A stretch of 64,000 nucleotides of DNA. Origin: Bryum argenteum (Eukaryota > Streptophyta > Bryopsida > Bryales > Bryaceae). Positions 55,750 to 64,000 of this stretch are shown here, one piece after another; position 1 is the first letter of the stretch, and each line of letters starts with the position of its first letter. Made by a program: the position numbers and the translations under genes. The stretch spans positions 13,837,601 to 13,901,600 of the forward strand of contig CM073322.1 in assembly GCA_037043015.1 (NCBI GenBank), written 5' to 3'. The notes beneath the pieces are model-generated. The model was not told the DNA's origin. It worked only from the letters and a program-made list of their open reading frames with translations, and did no database searches.

Positions 55750-56370
55750 TTGACAATCGTTACTGATTTATGTCAAGTCATCACAATCGGAATGAGTACG
55801 AACGCGCCCTTTCTCTTGTTACTTTTATGACTGTGTAGTGGACATTTTCCTTGGTCAACACTTTTTGCAACATTGTCGCAACCTTGTTTATCCACCGGCC
55901 ATACAGCTTGTTGCCTTCGAAGTAGTTCCTTTTGCAGGTTAGTAATCAGTTGTGGAATTGAGAAGCAATTGTCATAATCAATTTGGAGTTTCGAGCTGCA
56001 GCCAAGTTACATTAGGTTGAGCTTAAAAAGTCACTGATAGATATTAATAGTAGGATAAAAAGTCACTGATAGATATAGAATTAATTCTTTGTTACCTTGG
56101 ACCCTACTCGGTTTCTGAGTGAGGTCTAAGGTGACAAAGGACTAATTCAATATCAATCAATAACTTTTTATCTTCATGTAAATTGTTCAACTCCCTCATA
56201 TAGTGCAATTGTTGTAATCTAACAATTGAACTTGGGAACCCCGACTCAAATCCACTTGACATAGCTGTTAGCACTCTTTGACCGCATGAATGACTGATGA
56301 AATATCCCCAAAACCAATTTATTGAGACACCACTCTCTTCCGACACTTGTTCATTTCGAGGCGTTGCCAT
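55750..56370 (-). other. unassigned minus-strand reading frames in the insertion
   Basis: Two frames overlap at 55750-55990. One contains KLQIDYDNCFSIPQLITNLQ, whose DNxFSxPxLxxxL pattern faintly recalls the DN(F/W)(F/Y)TSxxL segment of piggyBac transposases; the other contains YFEGNKLYGRWINKVATMLQ. A third at 56104-56370 starts MATPRNEQVSEESG and has no recognised domain. Neither length nor context proves coding; the resemblance rests on about eight residues. Confidence 0.25.
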
Positions 56371-56699
56371 ATCAACAACAAAAGTGCAAAAGAGTAGAAA
56401 ACAACTATAACCTCACTCTCAAGCAAACAATAGAATCTACACAAATAACTCTAAATTATATGCACGAATATATAGAAATAGAGATATATTATGTGGTTCC
56501 AATATACATATAGCACTATTGCTAAATTTATCCTTGAAAGTAAAAAAAGATTAAAATACCCTGAATCATTGCCGATAATATAATTATCATGGACTTAAAT
56601 TCAGTTTCTTACATGCATGCCCAAGCAGAATTGAAAAGCCAATGTTGAAGACAGTGACAAACATCAACTTAACATTGACAGACATCAATTGAACACTGA

Positions 56700-56993
56700 A
56701 AGAATGCAAACAACTTTCTAGTTGGTGCTTTTTGGACTGCAATTCATTTGTTGGTAGAACGTCTACTCTAAAGAGAAAATGATGAAATTTCACACGTTTG
56801 TTTGTACTACTAATACGTTATGATTCCCAATTTATGAGGATTCATAGCTTAAATTTTGGTCCACATGATCTATAATAAGTCTACTATATGTTTGTACGGT
56901 TGAGATCCAGATAAGTTTCCCTCATTTTCATATGACACTTTTTTTGAGAATGTTTTTTTTGGCTTAGAATAGGCAGGGACGTTTACGGGTAAA
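56700..56993 (+). mobile_element. 3' part of the split 0.98-kb TTAA element
   Basis: Aligns with 33855-34145 (aactttctagttggtg, ttggtccacatgatct, tgtttgtacggttgagatc, aataggcagggacgttta). It ends GGACGTTTACGGGTAAAC, so the terminal GGGGTTAA has been mutated. Confidence 0.75.
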
Positions 56994-57062
56994 CAACAAT
57001 TACGGTTCTCACAAGGTTATCCAAACCTATAATCTATCTTACATGAGCATGATCAAAGTAGC

Positions 57063-58043
57063 TTAACCCCTAAACGCGCCAGCCTATTTTTAGCAGAAAA
57101 GCACATTTCCATAGAAATCCTCATAGATGAAAATCAAGAGAAGCTATTAAGATCTCAACCGTACAAACTTGTAATAGACTTATCCAAGATCATGTGGACC
57201 AAAACTTGAGTCATGAGGCCTTATAGATCGGAAGATCATAACATATTAATACTAAAAACAAACTGCAAAATTTCATCATTTTCACTTTGAGGTGGAAATG
57301 CTACCAATATACCTATTGCAATGAAAAAATTACCAACTAGAGAGATGTTCACCTTCATCTTAATAAGTCCTTTACCCAACAAAAATTCATCAAAAAAATT
57401 TCTTGGCTCAAATAAAAGCCATGAAATGGTAAAAACTGCCAAAAATTTTACAAAGGAAAAATAGTCCAAACCTAGACCCTTTGCATTCAATTTCATGCCT
57501 TATCTTCAAAACACCTTCGATCTTGTTAAGGTTTCTACCACTTAGACTAGACTCTAATTGGAGGCCATCCCAAAAAATTAAGTTGAAATCCAACGGTGGA
57601 TGAAGGAGATATAGCTCTTCAAATATCATCCATTTTCTCACTTTTTCTGTTGACAAAACATCATTGCAAATCCAATAGCAAAATCATTTGGATCAAAAAA
57701 CTTCACACTACAAAGTTGTTAAGAATCACCTTAAGATCATGACCATGAAAAAAAAAAATCATGAAAACTATTTTTAATTTCACATAATTAGCTTGCAATG
57801 GTAATACATGCCCCATGCTTGAAAACCCAAAAGCAAGCGCTGTCTTCACTAAAGTGCATTCCATTAATTCATACTTTATTGTATGGGCTTGCAAATTTTA
57901 CAACGCAAACTAGACTTGATTTGGAACCTGACCCAAGTGATTTCATCCAAAACGGACCTCGGATGAAGAAGATATGGCTATTCAAAGTTGCTGCCTTCCA
58001 TCCAAAATGTCGTTTTTCGACATTCGGCGCGTTTAGGGGTTAA
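57063..58043 (-). mobile_element. full-length 0.98-kb TTAA element
   Basis: 981 bp between TTAACCCCTAAACGCGCC and its exact inverse GGCGCGTTTAGGGGTTAA: 18-base perfect ends counting the TTAA. It is inverted relative to the copy at 33165-34148 and closely similar along its whole length. The end word gtcgtttttcgacatt occurs next to the terminal repeat in all copies. Interior reading frames are short and not transposase-like. Confidence 0.9.
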
Positions 58044-58600
58044 CCCCTAAATTTTCTTGTGTGTTTTTGGAGCTTGAAGCCTCAAAACTGCAGCTTTCTA
58101 CCTTTATGGACTCCCGGGAGTGTGAAGCAAATTTTTAAACAATTTTTACGGTAAGGTCTTACACCTAAGCCTATTTTTGGTCAATCGTCCAAAAATTCCC
58201 CGTTGGATGTTTCTTCATTTGCAAGATCACAGTACCCAAAGTTTGTGCAAAAGTTTTTACTGAAATTCCTAAAAACTTTGAAGCTTGCTCTTAAAAACTT
58301 TGGAGGCTGCCCTTGTCGAATTGGTAGATTTTTTGAATTAGGACCCTTTGGAACTCAAATAGTAATTTGGTTATGAACATATTTCTAGAAAAAAAATATT
58401 AAAATATCTCAAAAGTATTAAGTTTTTTTTTGCCTGCATTGGGTGCGAAAACTAAATCATGCGATAAGAATCTCTAAAATTGAAATTTGACTTTCCAATT
58501 TGTAGCAAAAACACCTTGTAGTATAGGGAACACTCAGTAAAAATCTTAGTCAAAAATATTAATTTAAACCCAAAAACCTGGGGGCTGCCCGAAATGGCAA
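58040..58600. mobile_element. second TTAA element sharing the junction TTAA
   Basis: TTAACCCCTAAATTTTCTTG starts at the same TTAA that ends the preceding element. Its inverse matches 29637-30080 (tgttccctatactacaaggtgt, gggcagcc). The distal end is not identified, so it may be truncated. Confidence 0.5.
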
Positions 58601-59634
58601 AAGACCATATCAGTTTACAAGGATAGTTACGGGTGAAAAATACACCAAGAACTAGGATAGATGTACAATCACGCGTAAATGAACTCCTTCATTTATTTGA
58701 GCACAAAAAAGTCAATGAATCATGAGATAATCTAGTCAAAATTCTTTATACACTAAAAGTATCATAAGACTGCTACTCTTTATGTCAAGACTTTTTGCAG
58801 GCTTGAAATTCACTAATGAAGAGAAGGTTTAAGCAAAGTACTTAAGCATGCACAAGGATGGAGACTCTCCACTTTGTCATGAACCGGTGCACTTCTTTGA
58901 AGAGTCTATTAACATTCACGAGTAATATCTCTTGGGTGCAAAGAGGTGGTTGAAGAAAAAAAAATGTGGAAACTCTTTGGAACTATCGAGAATTAAATAC
59001 TTCCATTATCGAATTGTTTCAATACGACATTCAAATTTCACTGATCACCTCTTGAGAATCCATATTTGCTCATAGAATGTATAATCACATAAACAGAGAG
59101 CGGAGGTGTTGCTTCTGGGACACACGTTCCAGGGCATTTGATTCATCAAAGATTCTGCAACATGCAGGCAGGTCAATGTGTCCTTTTTTGATCCATGTGT
59201 TCTGCATTATGCGTGAAAATTTAGAGGGTGACTGACTTAAACATGACTCGCTCCGGTAGAACTCTTTCATTCAAATATTATGAACTTGTTGCTGAATGAA
59301 GGCTTCGTGTTGAGAATTTAAAGCTAAGATTGTTTTATCCTTTGCTTGACCAGTATGAATCAAAGACAATGTATCGTGTTGGAGATATAAATATAATCCT
59401 TCGTCCTGGGTCAATTATGCAGAATGCCAAAGAAGACCTAGTTCGTTCGTTGATTTCTTCTGTGATGGAGTGATTGACATCGACAAAGTTGAGAGGTTTA
59501 GAAAGCTCACAAGACATTCTCCAGGTGGGTGTGACCTCATGATGCGCAATGTGCGCAATGTGGTTAAACGTCAAGCACGTCGTCTTCCAGTTGAATACTA
59601 GTGGCCACGATTTGGGAAGAGTTCTCTTGAAAAA
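58601..59634. other. upstream of the zinc-finger gene, no gene seen
   Basis: A plus-strand frame at 59341-59480 (YESKTMYRVGDINIILRPGS) is open for about 45 codons but has no recognised domain. The last 60 bases are the likely 5' leader of the zinc-finger gene. Confidence 0.35.
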
Positions 59635-61480
59635 ATGGCTGATCCACCACCAAAGGCTGATCCAGCAACGGAAAGAAAACCCAGTGCCAAGCTCGAGAGG
59701 AAGTCGAGCAGCACCTCTCCACGACCACCACCGAAGGAGACGCCGGAGCCTGAGAGGAAGTCGAGCAGCTCTCCTTCACCAAAAGAGACGCCCGGAGGTG
59801 CAAAACTAGAGAGGAAGTCCAGCAAGGAGTTGCCTAAAAGAGAGCCTGGTCAAAAACCTCTTCTCCCTGTCTGCTACCTTTGTAAACGAGAATTCGGCAG
59901 TCAGAGGTTGTAATCTGGTCGATTCTTTCATATACTTTGTGATAGCTCCATCAAAAGCATTACGTCTCATGTCAAAGGCTTGCCATGGACAGAGAAAATA
60001 TCCATGATAGAGTTAGAGGTCTTCTTGCAATCACTATGAATCGTGAGTCACATGGCAATATTCAATTGGTACATGAGAACTTTTTGTGGTCTCTTCTTCG
60101 ATAGAGTTGAAATGTTCAAAGTCTTTGTTTATCAAGATTCTCATTATAAAGAATACGGATATCGACCATTCTGTACTGCAAAACTATGCCATGTAAATTG
60201 TAGGAGTGGTTTGAAATTAAGTAACTTCGAAGATAAGTGAGCTAGTTCTAAGAAACGTGGGGAGGTGCAGTATACCTATTCATATTCCACAATGCCAGAG
60301 GAGATGGCTGCAAGAACAAGAGAAGTTACCTGAGCACGAACGCCGTCCCCTACCGAAGCCTCCTTACGATGAAGAACCGATCAAGACTGGTGGTCCTCCG
60401 CAGGAAGACAAAATCAGCTCCGAGTAAGTTCATTCAAGAACTTGTACTGCACAACATCAATCAACTCGAACATTGAATTCATTACAGAGAGTTGAATTTT
60501 GCAGATTAACCATTGAAACTATGCACAGCAAGATGTGACCAGTTGCCTAATTGATACAGAGATCGATTGGCACTTGAGGCTAGTATGACGCAATGCCCTC
60601 ACTGCCAACGGAGCTTCGTTCCCAAAGCCCTCGGACACCACTCCAAATTCTGCACAGAGAAAAGGCCAGACAAGCAGGCCGGCACTGGCCTCACTCCCAT
60701 GTCCCTTACCAATCGACTGGTCCCGGGTGAAGTAGCGGGGTCTCAGCACGGAAATGCAAGTGAGCAATTGATGCGTTCCCTTTCAATTCATCAGATTCAC
60801 CTGTACCTGCTCCCTTTCCTATGCAGCTTCTAAGCATGAGGTGGTACAGGTGCAAAGCCTCCAAAACTCACCAAAATGATTGGTCTGTTTACCAACTGGA
60901 AGTTGCTGGAGAAGCAAAGGTTCGGTGATAACTCACCTAATCGACGGGTGAGATGCCGAACTATATTCTTGCAATTTATCCATTTTCGAAGAAGATAACG
61001 TGCCCTCGAACCTAAGCAAATCGTGTTCAATTGTAGGATCATTCGGTGGGTGAATGCTCTAAGGCAAGTGAAGCATGTGATGCTTGTGGGACTTGTGATC
61101 GACCGGATTCCAAATTTTGCTCTTCATGTGGGAAGAAGAGACCTGGTACTAAACTATACTCTCTTTATGCTGAAACTCGGGAGTCTCTGGCTATCATGGT
61201 AGTAGGTGTAGGTGTATGGCTTGGTCCCTAATTTTTTCATAGATCGATCGTTATGGTAGGAGCATGGCCTTCACCAAGCAGTCCAGAAAGTCCCAAGGAA
61301 GATGTGGTCATCGCGTGGATCGGAAAAAGTGCCGACAGTCCGACTCCAAAGCAAGGTCGAGCCACACCTGTGGACACAACAAGAGATATCCAGCAGGACA
61401 AATTTGTTGTCGATTGCAGCAAGTCCCCTGTGGAAATTGTCATTCAGGTGAAGCCGACCAGTCCGACAAACAAAGCTTAA
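59635..61480 (+). CDS. C2HC zinc-finger protein (ZC2HC1-like)
   Basis: Exons 59635-59906, 60271-60423, 60560-60759, a small exon at 60827-60840 or 60827-60849, 61037-61145 and 61260-61480, about 320 residues. Residues 1-75 are Lys/Ser/Pro-rich with three ERKSS units. The first C2HC finger spans exons 1 and 2: CYLCKREFGSQSIPIHIPQC with Cys80, Cys83, His95, Cys99. Then RRWLQEQEKLPEHERRPLPK, as in the family. The second finger is CPHCQRSFVPKALGHHSKFC. A zinc-ribbon-like CDACGTCDRPDSKFCSSCG follows, then an acidic tail ending PTSPTNKA. Using donor AG|GTTGTA rather than the next GT restores the finger spacing. The 14- or 23-base exon is uncertain; both keep the frame. Molecular function of ZC2HC1 proteins is poorly known. 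Convergent with QCR7, 323 bases apart. Confidence 0.82.
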
Positions 61481-61803
61481 CTCACACTTGGCTTCATTGC
61501 TTCTGATTGTACTTCTATTACTACTTGATACAGCGAAATTGATGTTCACCAAATGCAACCAAGGATTCGCGCTCCCACTGCTCCAGATTGCTTCTGGTTC
61601 TCTTAGGAGATTGATGAAAAGAGTTGACTTAACACATGTAACTCACTGTTATCACTTTTTATCTGATGGAATTAGAGGCTAAGAAAGTGTCATCACTTTT
61701 TATCTTTCGTCCCTCAGCTTTATACTCTTGAGTTTGCAGAAATTGCAACAGAAATGTTCCCATTTCATTTTGAAAACCACACACTGGAGGCAAGAAACGG
61801 TTC

Positions 61804-62494
61804 TTAAGGCATCTCACGTTCGTTTGGCATACACGATCCTTGTGCCTCTCGCTCTCGCCGTTCCATCGTCACCTACGCACACAATCCGATGCCTCAGAAT
61901 CCAAGCGCTTCAACTAATCAAATTACAAAATGTTGCCTCTCAACTGTCAAACCCTATTGGAAAGTATGTTATATTACAAACGATCACACTGACCTGCATT
62001 AACATATCTTGTAAGTACCACTCATAGGGAGTCTGCTTTGCCTGCACTCCAACGAGATTCACATTTTCAATAAGAGCAAGTTCCATTGTAGATGAATCTG
62101 ATTACTGTTAACATGACAATGCTATTGATTCGGACCTGCATCTCTTTACTGAGGTAATTGTGCTTGAATCCAATATCCATGGCTCGTTTCAATCGCTGAT
62201 TACGGAGATCCTGAGTTTGCAACGGCAAGCGATGGAGTGCTTCCAGTATATCAAAATCATACTTCTCGTCATAGAGATCGTCGTAACGTAAACCTAATTG
62301 ATCAAAATGAAGAAAATGAATACTTAATCGAAACGAATGAATCATCGTGATAAATTATTCTCGTCGTACTTACCGTATTTTTTGAGCTCTTTGGCTACCT
62401 TGGCTCGATACCAATTGGAGCACCAGCCGAAACTATTTCCCATGGATTTTTGAATCATCCATGCAGCTTTCTCGGCCCACATGAACTTCACCAT
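61804..62494 (-). CDS. QCR7: cytochrome bc1 complex subunit 7 (QCR7, 14 kDa)
   Basis: Four GT-AG exons, 62494-62374, 62293-62136, 62041-61994 and 61872-61804, give 131 residues. Diagnostic stretches are KKYGLRYDDLYDEKYDFDIL across the first splice, EALHRLP, RNQRLKRAMDIGFKHNYLSK, then QTPYEWYLQDML and ERREREAQGS. The subunit lies on the matrix side of mitochondrial complex III and contacts cytochrome b. The N-terminus MVKFMWAEKAAWMIQKSMGN is about nine residues longer than in angiosperm versions I recall; the ATG at 62494 is the first Met after a region without homology, though a longer frame continues upstream to 62593. Exon 3 is only 48 bases. No defects seen. Confidence 0.93.
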
Positions 62495-62929
62495 GGCGGG
62501 AAATTGGAGGAAATGCAAAATTTGAAATTGCTTCCGGATCACGACATTCAGTGGCAATCGACTGATTAGATTAGGAGTTTGTTCAAGCACCAAAAACTGA
62601 ACCCTAATTTACTCGATTATGTTATAACTGAGATTGTCTATGCAACTATCTTCTGTATTCCAAAGTATGGGCAAGTCCACTCAAATACCAAGGGACATAT
62701 TGCCATACCAAAGATTTTATTACTTGGAATATCACCATTGTAATAGCATCAATATTTTATGGTGAGAATCCTCAAACAGTGTAGCACTACCTACTTTTGT
62801 CTCAAATGTCATAATTTTATGTTATATGATTGTTGTTAGTTGGAAGCGAAATGTGATTGGTCATGTCAAAGAATTTTAGTTGTCAAAATAGAAAGGTCTG
62901 GAATTTGATGTATGCGAGTCTACACTTTT
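62495..62929. other. upstream of QCR7, no gene seen
   Basis: Promoter side of QCR7, AT-rich. No other feature recognised. Confidence 0.4.
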
Positions 62930-63560
62930 GTGAATTATAATATCACATGTCGTCTCCCAAATCTTAGAATAGTATCTTAAAATGCTCAAATATCTCTTTC
63001 ACTAGAAGTCAACTCACTAGGACCATTTAACAACTACTTCTTAAGCAAACTTACTAGGACTCACACCTCACACTCACTGAGTCAACAACTTGGGTTGCTT
63101 CGATAAAACACTAGAGCTAATGATTCCAAGAAATATAGATTTGCAAGTACTAAAAATAAAAATAAAAAATAAAAAAATAAAAAAAATCTCATCAATCCTA
63201 ACTTTTGGGAAGCGTTGATATGACATGTTGTATCCCAAATCTCATGATAGTATCTCAACTTACTGGGACCCATTTAACTTCTACACAACTACTTAAGCAA
63301 ATTCATTTTGACTCTCTCACGTTGAACTCACTAATGAACAACTTGGGCTGCTTTGACAAAACACTTGAGCTGATGATTTCAAAGAATATGGGATTCCAAA
63401 GGGTTGGAGTCAATTACAAGCTGAATTGTTAAAAAAGGAAGGAACTTGACGCCTACGATTCCCAACTTTTGTGAAGCATGATATCACATGTCATACTCCA
63501 CATCTCTAAATAGTCTCTCAAAATGCCAAAACACCTCTCCCCTTGTATGAGGAAACTAAC
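62930..63560. repeat. about 260-bp tandem repeat, three degenerate units
   Basis: Units begin near tgatatcacatgtc at 62939, 63217 and 63478 and contain caaatctyaXXatagtatctcaa-type words, aacttgggytgcttygayaaaacact and agctratgattycaaagaata. The third unit is partial. Confidence 0.75.
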
Positions 63561-63596
63561 GAGGAGTCACCCACCTCGTACTCAACTTTGAAATAG

Positions 63597-64000
63597 CCTC
63601 GGACTCACCTACCTGCGTGACTCACCTTTTGCAATTTCTTCACCCTTGGAATCACCTCGGACTCGCCCACCGCTGACTCCACCTTTTGCAATTTCTTCAC
63701 CCTTAGATAGCCTCCCACTCACCCTCGTGTCACTCACCTTTTGCAATATACTTACCACTGGAATCACCTCGGACTCACCTACCTGTCACTCACCTTTGGT
63801 AAGTTCTTTACTATTGGAATCACCATGGACTCATCTCACCTGTCACTTGTCACTTACATCTTGTAGCAGCTTCTTTGCTATTGGAATCAGACTCACCCAC
63901 CTCTCATTCACCTTTTGTAGTTTCATGACCATTGGAATCACCTCGGACTCACCCACCTCCCAGTCACCTTTGGCAGTTTCTTCACTATTGGAATCACTAC
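63597..64000. repeat. about 56-bp minisatellite running off the right edge
   Basis: Seven units of the form cctcggactcacccacctcN followed by cattcaccttttgcagtttc and ttcaccattggaatca. One unit carries a small expansion near 63840-63870. The array continues past the window end. Confidence 0.9.

Larger units (their letters stand above)
55031..56699. other. about 1.67-kb insertion splitting the TTAA element
   Basis: The DNA between the two halves. It contains a complete 268-bp TTAA MITE (55233-55500), a direct repeat of gtcactgatagatat (56030 and 56063) and overlapping minus-strand frames described separately. Exact edges and target duplication were not resolved. Confidence 0.5.

Noticed and set aside
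29637..58043. CCCTAAA words looking like interstitial telomere repeats
   Set aside because: They occur singly, always inside TTAACCCCTAAA at the ends of dispersed elements, never as tandem arrays.
63597..64000. Regular repeat considered as a CRISPR-like array
   Set aside because: Units are contiguous without unique spacers, and the genome is eukaryotic.

Overview
The window is nuclear DNA of a land plant, most likely a non-seed plant (bryophyte or lycophyte). The evidence for a plant is a plant-only SABATH methyltransferase, a germin-like protein, small Pro/Ala-rich secreted proteins, spliced genes with GT-AG introns, and a U2 snRNA gene with a plant-type USE plus TATA promoter. The lineage below land plant is inference. 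I rebuilt exon structures by joining reading frames at GT-AG sites; reading frame and total length agree for all of them except one small exon of the zinc-finger gene.

Region 0-15 kb is a cluster of small secreted, probably cell-wall, proteins. It holds four intact copies and one truncated copy of a family of 82-99 residue Pro/Ala/Trp-rich peptides (150-425 -, 1766-2014 +, 3654-3953 -, 9528-9815 -, 10800-10934 + broken). Two of them sit in a direct 0.9 kb segmental duplication. The cluster also has a two-exon germin-like gene (5869-6764 -), a secreted protein with four 14-residue repeats (12303-12962 +), and a secreted protein with long poly-aspartate blocks (13965-15092 +).

Region 15-26 kb is gene-poor. 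It contains a (GACGAG)n array, an exon-like Cys-rich fragment, an array of GGAANCTTCCGGAA units that reads as repeated heat-shock elements, an LTR-like remnant, a 21-bp hairpin, a dead Tc1/mariner-type transposase and several MITEs. Region 26-29 kb has an HAD-family pyrimidine 5'-nucleotidase gene (-). Region 29-37 kb is transposon debris: a broken transposase-like gene with a VGHTHEDID motif, a 39-bp poly(A) tract, a broken small ORF with repeats, and a complete TTAA-flanked element next to a copy of its own empty target site.

Region 37-47 kb holds a U2 snRNA gene (-), a three-exon SABATH methyltransferase (+), a decayed duplicate of that gene's last exon separated from it by a long fold-back element, and an 11-exon TFIIH subunit gene (TFB4/GTF2H3, -). 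Region 47-64 kb holds the 12-exon chaperonin gene CCT7 (+), more TTAA elements including one split by a 1.7 kb insertion, a C2HC zinc-finger gene (+), the convergent QCR7 gene of respiratory complex III (-), and tandem repeats running off the right edge.

The housekeeping genes (HAD, TFB4, CCT7, QCR7) are unrelated neighbours and no operon-like logic is expected. The most unusual signal is a family of non-autonomous DNA elements with ends TTAACCCCTAAACG. It is present as two full 0.98 kb copies, several fragments and shorter relatives. The window itself shows that the insertion target is a duplicated TTAA, as in piggyBac-type transposition.
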